Below the pieces are notes generated by a model, which ran no database searches, was not told the origin of the DNA, and saw only the letters and a list, made by a program, of their open reading frames with translations. A DNA stretch of 64,000 bases from Paracyclopina nana (taxonomy: Eukaryota; Arthropoda; Copepoda; Cyclopoida; Cyclopettidae): NCBI GenBank assembly GCA_019096065.1, contig JAGUCH010000003.1, positions 2,976,001 to 3,040,000 on the forward strand, written 5' to 3'. Within the stretch, counting starts at the first letter, position 1; every line of letters begins with the position of its first letter. A program made the translations under genes and the position numbers. Shown piece by piece: positions 12,069-23,191 of this stretch.

Positions 12069-12956
12069 CAAATCTATACGTACGGGATTTACTCATCAAC
12101 AATGCATTTAAATGTTTTACACGTTCGAAAAAGCAATATATTAGATATATGTCATAAATGGAAACCTCAAAACTCTTTAAAAAAGTACAGCCATGAATGC
12201 ATAGAAAAATAAATGCGCTTACCTTATTTTCATCGGTTAATCTCTTCACCTCGCTCACTCAAAAGGTAATTTTGATTTTGATTGTCACTTCACTCTGGAA
12301 CCTGGATTTACTGTCGATGACTCGATGGCTGATGTGATACAGAATAAAACTGATGAAGCCACGTTACGCACCAGTTACAGTTAACAGGATAATCCCAGCC
12401 TGATTTCAGTGATTTGTTTACATTTTAGATCGAGTTTTGAAGACTATCGGATACTTAGCTAACACACTTGACATTGGTTTCGAATAATTTATTTCAAAAG
12501 TGCCAAAAACACGAATCGGTCTTCAGGAAAAATTTTGAAGTATATTTAACGCGAGGATGTGGGCTGAAGTAATCAGTTTATTTCACAAGTTTTTGCATTT
12601 TTGTAATTTTCACAAAGCCTTAATTTGTGTATGCCCAACTAGGTTCACAAATCGCCAAAATTGCAAAAAAAAAAAATAAAGCAACGTAGGGTAGTTAAGT
12701 TAAGTTAGCAAATAGTGAAGTTAATTTTCCTTCCTAGAAACGTCATCGAATTCGGTGCCTGATTTGCCTAAGCTGTCATTCTAACTTCACTACCCTCTGT
12801 AAACTAGTTAAAGGAGGTGTGAAAAAGGGCATTTATAAAGTATCTGGTAACCACTCACACGAATGGGTTAAGTTCAGCAATGAGTAATCGGAATTTCGTC
12901 TAGTCGTGGTGCAATCCTTTCAAGACATTCATTTAGGCAACATTTTTCGGGTCACA
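12069..12956. other. intergenic between SLC5 and nanos, with a small inverted repeat
   Basis: No gene is seen. The SLC5 3' UTR probably ends near the AATAAA at about 12206. A small inverted repeat lies at 12688-12796: AGGGTAGTTAAGTTAAG on the left and CTTCACTACCCT on the right. This may be a short MITE of about 110 bp. Confidence 0.4.
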
Positions 12957-13604
12957 ATGAGTTGGAGTTCATCCTCTCCATCTTCGAGCCATCTTGGCAG
13001 TAGCCCTGATCCTCCTCGTTCTCAATCAGGCCGACCAATAACTGCCAGGCATCATTTGGAACCAGTAAATCCCATCCGAAGGTCACTATTTCAAGATTTA
13101 CCTGATGTCCCTGCTCATAATCCCTTGGACAGCTGGCAGCCATTAGGTCACAATCAGCAAAGTCCCCAACAGGTAGCATAAAATCAGCTAATATAATAAT
13201 ATGAAGCAAAATTATTTTTCATATGATTAGGGCTGCTCTTCTGCGAATGTTATGGAGTATAGGGCCAACTACGGATTTCGACCTGGCCGCGAATGCAAAT
13301 TTTGCAAAAATAATGGCGAAACGAGCACATTGTACCGGAGTCACGTTTTGCGAGACCCACAAACTGGGAAACTTATTTGCCCAGTTCTTCGCTCTCACGT
13401 TTGCGAAATCTGCGGAGGAACCCAAGACAATGCTCACACTAGGTAAACTATATAAGTGGTGTTGTTCGTATTATCCTCTTTTATCATTTTTTTGCCATTA
13501 GGAATTATTGCCCTAAGTTGAAGGAGGAGAAGAAATTGAAATTGGCTTTACCAGTGACCCTAAAGAAGACCAAGAGGCAAAGTGATGGGCAAATGCGCCA
13601 ATGA
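12957..13604 (+). CDS. nanos: Nanos-type zinc-finger translational repressor
   Basis: Three exons, 12957-13172, 13231-13442 and 13502-13604, give 176 residues. The start is the first ATG in frame (MSWSSSS); an upstream GTG frame is not credible. The C-terminal half carries the diagnostic tandem CCHC fingers: C94, C97, H110, C122 and C130, C133, H141, C146, with CPVLRSHVCEICGGTQDNAH between. Nanos acts with Pumilio and the CCR4-NOT deadenylase to silence mRNAs, mainly in germ cells. The N-terminus is Ser/Pro-rich and unconserved, and a short basic tail follows the fingers. The gene is very compact and lies 304 bp upstream of the HEAT-repeat gene on the same strand. Confidence 0.93.
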
Positions 13605-13908
13605 ATCACTCTTTTAAGCTAGAAATCATTGCATTTGTACTCAATTTTTTAAATGATAATTTTTCATTTGTCAGGAGGATTATGTACTGACCTATATTGT
13701 ATTGAAATAATGTCTAGAATCAAATACAAATCACCTTAGATTGCTTTAGCCTTAAAACTCCGGGCTCGCTCCTATGTTTAATTTTGTTTTTGTTGGGGCC
13801 AGGGCTTCGGTAACTTTTCCGGCTAATAGCTAAGTAAGCTAACTTGAGCTAAGGCGTACGGAAAAGTTACAACAAAGCGAACGATAGCGTTGACTCCAAG
13901 CAAAAAAA

Positions 13909-15927
13909 ATGGATGCCAATTCAGTGTGGTCGCTCGTGACAAGTGTGAATAAGCTTGACCGCGATCGTGGCGAGCAAGAACTCGAAGCTGGCCTCAAAAA
14001 TGGAGTCATCGATGGCGAGGCTTTCATGAACATCGTATTAAGTGGCGCAAATGCCGCTGCCTCCTGGGAAACCAAATTGGGTGTTCTTTTGGCAGCCTCA
14101 ATTTTAGCAAGGCAGTTGAACAACCTTCGGGATCCACTCCTGCAATTGGCGCCTAGAGCCCTAGAATGGCTTTCAGAGGACGAGGTTAGAGTGAGGATAG
14201 CTGGTGGCCACTACTTCGGCTCACTCTGCCACACTTATGGGCCTGATGTTTATCAAGAGTACCGCGAGCCCATTTTTGAACTGGTGCGAGAAAACACAAA
14301 CCGTGGCGGCTCAGAAGAAGACCAAGAAAAACACGCTTCGGATAAGCAGATTTTGCACGACACTGCTGGCTGGCGCAACTTGGAAACCTCAGTCAAGTGT
14401 GTAGAAGCCATTGTCAAAGGGTGCGGCGACGCCTTCAAAGACCACGTAGATCTTGAGCTGCTGAACTTGATCTTTGTCACTCTGGCTCACCCTAACCGAT
14501 TCGTGAGGGAGAGCGGATACCTGACTTGTGGAACTATCATCGAAGTCACGAGTAAAGACAATGATGTGGGGCAAGATTGCCCAGCCGTCACATTTGCCTC
14601 GCAATTCGAGCATCACTTGGCGCAAGGGTTGGCTGACAATTGGAGTCAAGTGAGAATGGCAGCCTCAGTAGCAGCCAGGCACTTTTTACTTGCCTTGCGA
14701 GGTTCATGGCAAAGCAGCCGTTTGTTGCCTAGCATTTGCCTCAATCGGTACTACTTGGCTGAAGGAGTTCGAATCTACTCACAAGATACTTGGGTTATGG
14801 TGGTCGGACATTCTGGCAAGTCTGTGGTGGCTAACGACATCGCCAACTTTGTATCGTACTACATTGCCTGTACCAAGGCCGATAATCATGCAGTTCGCGA
14901 AGCTGCCTGTCAGTGCATTGCCGAATTGGCTGCCAAAGTGAGTTCAGCAGTGATGACGCCCTACATTGATGTGCTGATAGACACTTTACATGAGTGTTTC
15001 AATGACCAATCTTGGCCTGTTCGCGATTATGCTTGTGTTGCCTGTGGTACTTTCATTCAATACTTCCCCCAAGAGTCCAAATCAAAATTTGAGTACTTAA
15101 AGCCACTCTTCCTGGACAACTTAAGGGACCCAATTTCATCTGTCCGACAAGGTGCAGCCCAGGCTTTGGCGAAAACGGTGTGCGCATTCATGAAGGACGA
15201 TAGCTCTATCATTGATGACCTTGTGGCTGTAATGCGCGAGGGATTTCTTGGCGTGGAGGCCCAGCCTGCTGAAAGCCATAAATATGGCGATTTGAGCCAC
15301 GAGCCGGCCAATTTTGGAGTGGTGAAGCGAATGCGAGATAATGACCCTGACCTGCACGAGAATCAAACCATGTACTCGTGTGGCTCGCTGGCACCGAAAA
15401 TGCAGCGATCCGGATGCGGTGGAGGTCACTTCAAAAAGCCTTCCGAGCCTTGGGAGGCTGCTGATGGCTGCCTTTACCTAGCTGCCGAATTGGCGAAAAT
15501 CCCTGGTTGTGCTGAGAAAGTGGCCAACGTTCTGCCTTTAATTGAAGACGCCACCAGAAGGAAGCATTACACGATGCATTTGTATTTCATCGAGACAGTG
15601 GCTAAGCTCTTGCCCGAAATGGCCAAGTCAATCGGGAAAAGGCTTTTTAAGCCCCACCTGGAGCGATTTTTTGATGCCATCTTTTACGCCTGCCAAAGTG
15701 ACAATGCCTTAGCATCTGCTGCAAGCCGGGATTGCTTAGCAAAGCTATCTGATTTCCTTGGGCCGAGCATTATGAGAGGCCGTGTTGAGCAATTCGACCC
15801 CAATTTAGTTTCTCTTTACGACCAATTGGGTTCAAGTGCTTGCACTTTTTCAGCAAGTCATCCATTGTCTATAAACATTCCTCACCAGCCATCATTGGGT
15901 GGAACCCCAACTGGCAGTCCGCGCTAA
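13909..15927 (+). CDS. intronless HEAT/ARM-repeat protein of unknown function
   Basis: A single 672-codon exon among intron-rich neighbours. The product is an alpha-helical repeat protein with HEAT-like helices (for example DQSWPVRDYACVACGTF and ADNHAVREAACQCIAEL). It resembles importin-beta or condensin-type scaffolds in style, but I do not recognise a named family. The C-terminal 30 residues are Ser/Pro/Gly-rich and probably disordered. Around residue 265 (RGSWQSSRLLPS) the sequence looks less HEAT-like than its surroundings, which could be local divergence or a compensated frameshift. The stop is 63 bp from the MRRF stop on the opposite strand, so the 3' UTRs must nearly overlap. It could be a retrocopy that became fixed. 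Confidence 0.8.
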   Translation: MDANSVWSLVTSVNKLDRDRGEQELEAGLKNGVIDGEAFMNIVLSGANAAASWETKLGVLLAASILARQLNNLRDPLLQLAPRALEWLSEDEVRVRIAGGHYFGSLCHTYGPDVYQEYREPIFELVRENTNRGGSEEDQEKHASDKQILHDTAGWRNLETSVKCVEAIVKGCGDAFKDHVDLELLNLIFVTLAHPNRFVRESGYLTCGTIIEVTSKDNDVGQDCPAVTFASQFEHHLAQGLADNWSQVRMAASVAARHFLLALRGSWQSSRLLPSICLNRYYLAEGVRIYSQDTWVMVVGHSGKSVVANDIANFVSYYIACTKADNHAVREAACQCIAELAAKVSSAVMTPYIDVLIDTLHECFNDQSWPVRDYACVACGTFIQYFPQESKSKFEYLKPLFLDNLRDPISSVRQGAAQALAKTVCAFMKDDSSIIDDLVAVMREGFLGVEAQPAESHKYGDLSHEPANFGVVKRMRDNDPDLHENQTMYSCGSLAPKMQRSGCGGGHFKKPSEPWEAADGCLYLAAELAKIPGCAEKVANVLPLIEDATRRKHYTMHLYFIETVAKLLPEMAKSIGKRLFKPHLERFFDAIFYACQSDNALASAASRDCLAKLSDFLGPSIMRGRVEQFDPNLVSLYDQLGSSACTFSASHPLSINIPHQPSLGGTPTGSPR

Positions 15928-15990
15928 TAGTGTACAATATCTCATCATTATGCTATTAAATGCAGATATGAAAAACTCAAGCTTCTTATT

Positions 15991-17074
15991 TCATTTCGAC
16001 AGCAAGTCCTTTTGCTTTTGGTCTGCCATTTCCCTTGCTAGCTTTGCAAAGTGCTCTTCTATAGCTCGAAGTACTTCGTGCACACCCTTAACTTGATCGA
16101 TCCCAACTTTGATGGCACCGGTCATATTGGCCTCATCTACTTGACTTTGCTTTTTGGAGTTTGCTTTCCTCAATTTGTCCAGAGTTTCATTCATTGTTGC
16201 TTTAGCACTTTTTGCCAAATTCTGGCGTGTCTCTTTAGTCACTTTGGGTATGGGTACATAGATTCTCGTATTTTCTTGCTGTGGATTCAAATTGAGCGTT
16301 TTCTGGCTTTGCAGCGCCTCCATAATGGCCTTGGTGGCTTGAGGTATGCTGGAGGAGTCGATGACGATTCTCTTAGGATCTTTCTTGGAGATATCAGCAA
16401 TTTCCTTCAGAGGAAATTTGTCCCCTTCAAATTCAACAAGTAGCTCATCAATTGATGACGCAGACCTACCACAGAGTGCATGAAATGTAATACCCTTATT
16501 AGGTCATACCAGAGACTTAGATTACTATAATCTAAGTCTCTGGGTCATACTTTTACATACCTCAGCGTGATATGATGGACAAAAAAGTCCTTTTGTTCCT
16601 CGACAATGCTCTCAAGATCTTGCCAATAAGCATCAATATCCATAACTTGGACTACATCCTCATAGGTCATGCCGACACTTTTTGCCTTGACTTGAATCAA
16701 GCTTTAAAAATCATTCATAAAACACTTTCAGCAATGTTGTTACCATTCTTTTGCTTTGCTATGTCTCGCATGAATTTGGCAACAGGAGAATTCATGCTAG
16801 CAGGCGTCCTTCTCTGATGAGAGGACTCTTCATCTTCATCATCGCTCAACTCATCCAATATGTCATCAATTGACTTCACAGCCGGCTTCTTATCCTTTTT
16901 GGTCCCCTTGGCCTTAGGCAATGAAACACTTGTATGGATCATGTTTTGAATGTGATAATTTAATTGAGGACTTCTTGCCGTATGATTATGAACGCAAAAA
17001 CTACATGACAGCAATATTTTCACCCTTTGCCTTTCAAATTTAGCCAAGTTGGCAAAACACAAAGTTCGGATCAT
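15991..17074 (-). CDS. MRRF: mitochondrial ribosome recycling factor
   Basis: Three exons, 17074-16744, 16690-16561 and 16465-15991, give 311 residues. The N-terminus (MIRTLCFANLAKF, basic and hydrophobic) looks like a mitochondrial presequence; an upstream in-frame TTG at 17095 is not needed. The body has the RRF fold sequence, including the region around RIYVPIPKVTKETRQNLAK that matches the conserved helix-domain core. It splits post-termination mitoribosomes together with mitochondrial EF-G2. Exon 2 uses the acceptor CAAG|TC, chosen because upstream alternatives create a stop. Intron 2 contains a perfect 16-bp-stem hairpin. The gene is head-to-head with TMEM177 (357 bp between starts), suggesting a shared promoter for two mitochondrial proteins. 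Confidence 0.9.
16509..16543. repeat. perfect 16-bp-stem hairpin in MRRF intron 2
   Basis: CCAGAGACTTAGATTA, a 3-base CTA loop, then TAATCTAAGTCTCTGG. The hairpin is flanked by the direct repeats GGTCATA and GGGTCATAC. The 35-bp palindrome sits inside a 95-bp intron, 18 bp from the exon 2 donor side. Confidence 0.85.
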
Positions 17075-17431
17075 GATTTTTTTTAGAAAAACCAAATCAG
17101 TAATCCAACTATTGGTTTTTTTTAATTTTCAGCTAGCAAGTAGCAAATAGCAAGTTTGTTAGCAATAGTGGAGCGAAAGTAGCTCTACTCTGTTAATTTT
17201 TCAGCACAAAAGGCTTTGTGCAGATATTTTGCTAAATGTCAAAAAGTGTATAAAGTTTTCAATAAAAAGCAATGATTTTCCTCAATCCAGGATATTAAAA
17301 AATTATTTAAAATCGTCGATATTAGTAAAGAAATATATCATTTGGAGACCTTAAAAAGTGAGGCACTCTTTCTAATTTAGTGTTTACCAACAAAATAAAT
17401 ATTTCATTTTGCTAAGCTAAAAAAAAGAAGC

Positions 17432-18723
17432 ATGCTGTCATATTTCCGCATAACGAAGCTGTCATCTCAAAGTTCCCTCCTGTTTTCGCTACGAAATGCG
17501 AGCAACTTACGAAAACCCGGCCAACCGTCCATTCAATTCAAACTTGGCTCCAAAGTGACAAATCGTCAAAATAAAGCGAAACAAATGCTCGAGTCATTGG
17601 CAAGCAATGAGGGGAAGACGCATTTTTCTGTGACGGTGTGTGCTAGTTTATGTGGAGCTGTGCTTGTTTGGGAACTTTCCAAATCAACTATATTCTCCAA
17701 TCATGCCGCTAAGCTCTACCTCCACGAGGAGATGCTGAAGGATGAAAGCTACGTTGTGGAAGTGGATACCACGCCTTATACTACCTCCAATTCGATTTGG
17801 CATCATCTTGATGAGCATTCGCAGTCTCTGCTCAATCAAGTTGTGCATGACATGAAGCTGGCCGAGTCACTCCTACCAAAGTTGATAGTTTTCTACACTG
17901 ACAAGCTGGGAGTACGAGGCTATCATATCAGCAACTTGAAAGGATTCAAGAGTGGATACATGGGTGTTCCCTTTTACTGCAGCTTCCATGACACAAGCCA
18001 AGTGAATCTGGAGGAGTTGAGGCATAAAATGAGTACCTTGCCCTTCATGAAACTCAATCTTGCCGAAATTGCTGAAAATTCTAAGGCCGAACCGAAGGAT
18101 ATTGAGGAACTTAAGGAGACCTTTGTGATGAGCGACAATGCCAAAAAGTTCATGCTCGCTTCTAATGCGTATGAATTTGCCAGCTCTCTGGTGTACCCGA
18201 TCAAGTCATCCAGTTTGATCTTTTTGATAAGCTGCCATTACTTTATCACAGCCAACATCAACGAATTCTTGGGCATGTTTCGAAGGCCACTCCATGTCCG
18301 ACTTGGGGTCTACAGCATGGTTTTCCCTGTTGCTATTTTGGTCTCTTCGGCTGTAGTCCAACTACTACGTAAGCACTTGCATATTTTTTACTTACATGTT
18401 TCTAACACCTATGGGTAGGTCGGCTTTTGGATGAAAGCGTGGACACATATTCCTGCAATTTGGGAGCAGAGTATGCAAAGGGAGGAATCGAATTCTACGA
18501 CAAAGCAATTAAACGGGCATCACTCATTCGCAAATTGCATTCAAAAGGTGTGGATTTTTTCGAAGAAGATGGCAGCGAAATTACTCTCACTCAAGCTCTT
18601 CAGTCGCAATGTAGCCTCGAGAATCGAAAAATTCACTGTGAGAATGGGCTGGAAACTCTGATCAGAGGGGAAAAGCTCCCCTTGAGTACATTTCAAACGC
18701 TTCTGTACTACGAGTTTTCGTGA
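17432..18723 (+). CDS. TMEM177: TMEM177-like mitochondrial inner-membrane protein
   Basis: Two exons, 17432-18368 and 18419-18723, give 413 residues. The early basic stretch and the hydrophobic segment at about residues 66-85 fit a mitochondrial membrane protein. The family similarity is clearest near AKKFMLASNAYEFASS, then a pair of hydrophobic segments, then GGIEFYDKAIKRASLIRKL near the C-terminus, all in TMEM177 order. In mammals TMEM177 stabilises COX20 during cytochrome oxidase subunit 2 assembly; that role is inferred here. The protein is longer than the human one (about 311 residues), with most extra length before the helical pair. It is divergent from MRRF and convergent with lamin, with 169 bp between stops. 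Confidence 0.78.
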
Positions 18724-18892
18724 TGGAATAAGCTTGATTTATTTATCCTCATCGCACATTACAAATATATGGAACGCTCTACAAATACAGTAATTGTAGA
18801 GCCTTTAATACAAATAGAACATTTTGGTCAGAATATAGAGTAGCAGCAAAACATTCGACAAAGTTAGCACCAATCGCAAGTGGTGATGGGGT

Positions 18893-20770
18893 TTACATTA
18901 TGGCACATGATTTGGTATCGTCGGGTTGGTGTCTTGACCCAAAACTACCAGACCTGTAAAGTGATGCCTGTCGTTTCTGTTCCCACGATTTCCTGCTGGC
19001 TACCTCCTCACCGTCTTTGTTGACCAAGTTGGTAACGTTTTCACTACCAATTACCCAGCCACCTTTCTTCATCACCAAGCTACCAGGGGGGCTGTGCTCC
19101 TACAGATTGAAAAGGCACATTTTGACAATGATGAAATGATCTAAGCAATAAAATACTCACTTGGCCAGAGTCGGCAGACCAAATAGAGCAAACGTCTCCT
19201 GGCTTCAATATGGTGCTCCTGTGGAACTTGTACGTACTTTCCTGCCCATTCGCATCATTTGCCAATGTCCAGCCACCAATGTTGAGATCTTCAGTGCCTT
19301 TGTTAACAATCCGAATGAACTTCGAGTCCTTCTGGATCGGCTCAATGATGATTTGGCCAGATCCAGTGTGCTCACTGACCATGTCAAAGATTTCTTCTTC
19401 CTCCAAAATTGTGCGCTTACGCTTCACTCCACGTCCAGGGCCAGCGGCCATTGGGTCAGGAGATCCAGTCGGGGAAAGTCCAAGACGAGTCTCTTCGCCC
19501 TCAAGAAGCTTTTTATAAGCGGCGATCTCCATGTCGAGGGCTACCTTGACCTCCATGAGCTCCTTGTAATCCTGGATCATGATCTCCATTTGCTCGTCCT
19601 TGTTGCGTACCTCGGCATCCTTTCTGGCCATTTCGGCTCGCATGTTGGCCGCTAAGTCATCCATTTCTTTCTGTAGCTCAGCCATTCTCTTTTGAAGGCT
19701 CGAGTTGGCTGCTTCGAGCTCAACATTTCTGGAGGTCAGCGCAGACACTTTGGTAGTCATTTCTCTCATTTCCTGGACGCTGCCAGCATTGTTCAGTCTC
19801 TCCTTGTCAAGTCTATCCTGGAGGCTTCTCAGCTTGTCATCGTACATTCTTGTGAACTCTTGCTGATTTTCAGCCATTTGCTTTTCATAAGTCTCACGCA
19901 ATTCCTGCAGAAGGCTGCAATTATTAAATCATCCAAAAGCATCAGTTCTAGAGTGGCTTACATTGAGAGACTGCTGCATTTTAGCTTCATACTGCTCGTA
20001 GAGTTTACCATCAATCTCCGAAATCTCCATTTGCTTACGAACGCGAGTTTCATTCAACTGTTGCTCAAGCATCTGCAATGGAAGAATATGCCAAGATAGA
20101 AAACATTAAATGCCAAAATGAAATGAAAGCGAACCTGATTCTCAAACTTCAATTGCTCTTCGACAGAGAGCAATTGGTTCTGCAAATCCACTCTTTTCAA
20201 CGTCTCATCCTCAAGACTGCGCCTGCTGTCTTCAAGCCGTTTTGCCAATCTGGCATGTTCAGGCTTCAAATTCCTCAATTCATTATCAGCATCGGTGAAC
20301 CGATTGCTCAGATCACTGAAGCTGTTCTGGAGGGTTCTGTAGTCTCGCTCCAGCTTCTCGTAATCGCGAGTTTTGGCAGCCAACTCGCTCTTGGCCTCCT
20401 TGGCCTCTCTCTCTGCTTTTTCGCTATTCAATTGCAGCCTCGAGTTGACCGAAGATGTTTTGTCCAAAGCTTTTCTTAAGGACTCCACTTCCTTATTGAA
20501 CATTGCTTTAGTCTGAATTATTTCGGTGGTGTGGGTCTCCTCGATTAACGACCTCTCTTGGCGAAGGGATTGAATTTCATGCTCGCGGCTGCGAACAGCC
20601 TCGATATAAGAGGCCAGACGGTCATTGAGGTTTTGCATCTGCTTCTTCTCCTCAACTCGAGCAACCCTAGTAGGGCTCAGGGGTGATGGTGGCCTCTCCC
20701 TGGAACTCGTGGGGGTTGACACGGTAGGGGTATGGGATGCCCGCCGAGAAGTTCGCTTCGACGACATCAT
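18893..20770 (-). CDS. Lam: nuclear lamin
   Basis: Four exons, 20770-20135, 20072-19962, 19904-19161 and 19099-18893, give 565 residues. The order is typical: a short Ser/Pro/Arg head with SPLSP (a likely CDK site for mitotic disassembly), a long heptad-rich rod ending in the intermediate-filament signature [13 protein letters not shown], a nuclear localisation signal (RGVKRKR, about residue 405), the Ig-like lamin-tail domain, and a C-terminal CAIM box for farnesylation. It forms the lamina under the inner nuclear membrane. An acceptor-like TTTCAG lies just before the start codon, suggesting a 5' UTR intron. Either of two adjacent ATGs could start translation. Confidence 0.96.
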
Positions 20771-21878
20771 GGACTGAAATCAGAGAGAATTGAACGTTCA
20801 ATATTTGTTGTTAGTCTCTTCAGGACCGAGCGAGCAAACAAATTGAAACTCACAAATTATTTCGTCACGAAATTGTAGGAAGCAAAGTTAGCAAACAAAG
20901 TGGCTTGAAAACACCAAGTCATGCGCTCTGTTATCTCTAAGAGTTGCTTTATGATGGATTCATGTGGGCGCCGAGGAGCTCGCACCTGGAGCAGAACGCG
21001 CTATTATCGAGCCCCGCCTTAATTTTGAAAACGCCGATTTTATTCATGATTTATCCTTGGACAATTTCAGCGCTAGTTAGTTATGTCGACCCCATTCCAT
21101 TAGGCGAACAGAAAGACAAACAAAATTTAAATCAGGAAATAAGGTAGTCATTACTTACATTTATCGATCAAAGGACGAAAATTCACAGGAAAAATCTCGG
21201 GAATTTATCAAATTTCAGACGGTTGCTTGCGCGTGGGGGTATGTTAGAGTGAGGAATCGATTTTAAACTCGACCTGTTGCTCGACCAAGACTCCGCTCTG
21301 CTTTTCTAGTTTCATGGCTTTATATTATCAACTTTTGATAGCTTTAATTTATTCTAATAAGGTACTTGGCTACTCTAGAAAGATCTAAAATTGTCTCCAA
21401 TATTGTAACAAACTGAAATTTAAAAGTGGCACCAAGCCTTAAAAATCATAGCTAGCTTCTCTTTTGCCGGTTTAAAGCGGAAAATTTCCGCCAAGATCGC
21501 TTAACTACTTAAAAAAGGACTACTAAAAACTCATAAAAGTGGGTATTAGTTTTTTATCTGTTAGGGTATTGAGGCTATTGGCCTGTTTCTGTTTAGAAAA
21601 ATACTTCTATTTGCCATTTTGTCTGAGTCTTCATTTTATCAATCCTCAAGAAAAATTTTCTTTTGTAAAATTGATGCACTCTTACAGATCCCAGATCATG
21701 AGCATCACCGTTCTCTGATATTTTACGCACCCAGTTGAACTGGACACAACACTTTTCATTGATAGCTTAAAATAGTTGCGAAAACTGGCATATTCTGCTC
21801 AAAATACGAGAGCATGGCTGATTTTACAATGCAGAATTCTTTATTGTACATTAACTCAGGTGAGAAGCCTCACAATCT
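20771..21878. other. upstream region of lamin / downstream of SAP18
   Basis: No gene is visible; the open frames are short and unrelated to any family I know. It presumably contains the lamin promoter and an untranslated first exon, plus the SAP18 3' UTR at its right end. Confidence 0.45.
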
Positions 21879-22845
21879 TTAATATGGGCGCCTTCTCCGA
21901 TCTCCGAAGCCGCCACCTCCTGATCGCCAACCACGATTTCCCCCGCGATCGCGGTTATCTCTGTTATCCCTTGGGTTGTCATTCATACGATCTAGATGAT
22001 GAGGTCGTCCTCCTCCAGGGTTGGGCGGAGTGATGGCAATGTCAAGGTAATCTCCAATGACGAACCTTGCTTGAGCAAGGGTTTTTCCATCATCCATTCC
22101 CTTTGTTCCAGACACTGTGGTTCCAATGTCACGCGATGTGTAATGGCAAAATATGCCATTATTCAGCATTCCCCGACCGTTGGCTGGCGACACAATGGAA
22201 AAGTCAAAGTAAGTGCCTTTTTTCCTCGACTCGGGGTTCACCTCTCTCACAAGGCTCGTCAACTCCTTCAAGGTAGCATCCATCCAGGTGTACACCTGAA
22301 GCTCATTGGGGGGCACCTTCCCTAAAAGCAGCGTAAAAATGCATTAGTTAAATAGCTAGGGAGTTTGAACCTTGAAAATTCTCTTGCAGTACACACGATT
22401 ACACACGGGGGAAGAATAGAGAGAAGTTGTGAATCGCGAGGAAATTTTCCTTTACGCTCGTGCTCATTTCGTGCAAGACCAACATTTAGCCTAAAAGAGA
22501 AAAGCGTCATGAAAAAATTATTATCTTAGTCAGGGTAGAATTAGCTTACATTATATCCTAAAAAGCCTCATTGGGAGTCTTCAATCGTTTCTCTGGTGAG
22601 AAGCCTACTCATAAGCTCGTTTTTTGTCGACAAAACTTTACCTAGAAGGGGAGAAATGCGATGCTCACTTGTCCTGTCAAATTTGTTGAGATGAGCTCAC
22701 CTCTATTATAGTCGGACAAATTGTTGTGCCTCGAGTTTGCGCAAAAAACTCTCAAAAGCAATGGGCACACTTTCTCCCGGTCAATGCTAGAATCCTTTGT
22801 TCCATTGCTAGAAGCGTCAGGAACGCCATTTTTGGGCGAAATCAT
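21879..22845 (-). CDS. SAP18: SAP18 (Sin3-associated polypeptide, ASAP/PSAP complex)
   Basis: Two exons, 22845-22701 and 22321-21879, give 195 residues. The ubiquitin-like SAP18 fold is clear: DREKVCPLLLRVF, then YTWMDATLKELTSLVREV, then a second half ending in IGDYLDIAITPPN. SAP18 links RNPS1 and Acinus or Pinin to the exon junction complex and also associates with Sin3-HDAC. The family normally ends about 15-20 residues after the ITPP motif. Here a roughly 40-residue Arg/Gly/Asn/Asp-rich tail follows (several NRDNRD and GGNRGW-like units, ending RRRRPY), which could bind RNA or be arginine-methylated. The intron is 379 bp. Confidence 0.94.
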
Positions 22846-23191
22846 CTTGGATATTTTCGCGTATTGACTTTTCTGTCGTGTTTGTTTGCACGCAGCTAGC
22901 TGAAAGTTACCAGATAGCTTTCCTGGTGTAATCCTGATGAAATTTCGAAAAAAGCCAAATATTGATATTTTTTGGTTTGAAGTAAGCACTCAAATTGCAG
23001 TGCTTCCAGATGATTTCACGAGAAGAATACGGCAAATGAGAGAAAATAATCCAGAACACAATAATTATGTTTATTTGAAATCTTAATTGAATGTAAATTA
23101 AAGATATACAATGAATTGTATCTTTCAAAGCATTTTTTTCTGATACCTCGAGTACTTTTATTTAAATTGGGGCAATTTTTTATGAATGAAA

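Noticed and set aside
13223..13501. 92-codon frame overlapping nanos exon 2
   Set aside because: It is the nanos zinc-finger exon read in another frame; the CCHC pattern exists only in the nanos frame.
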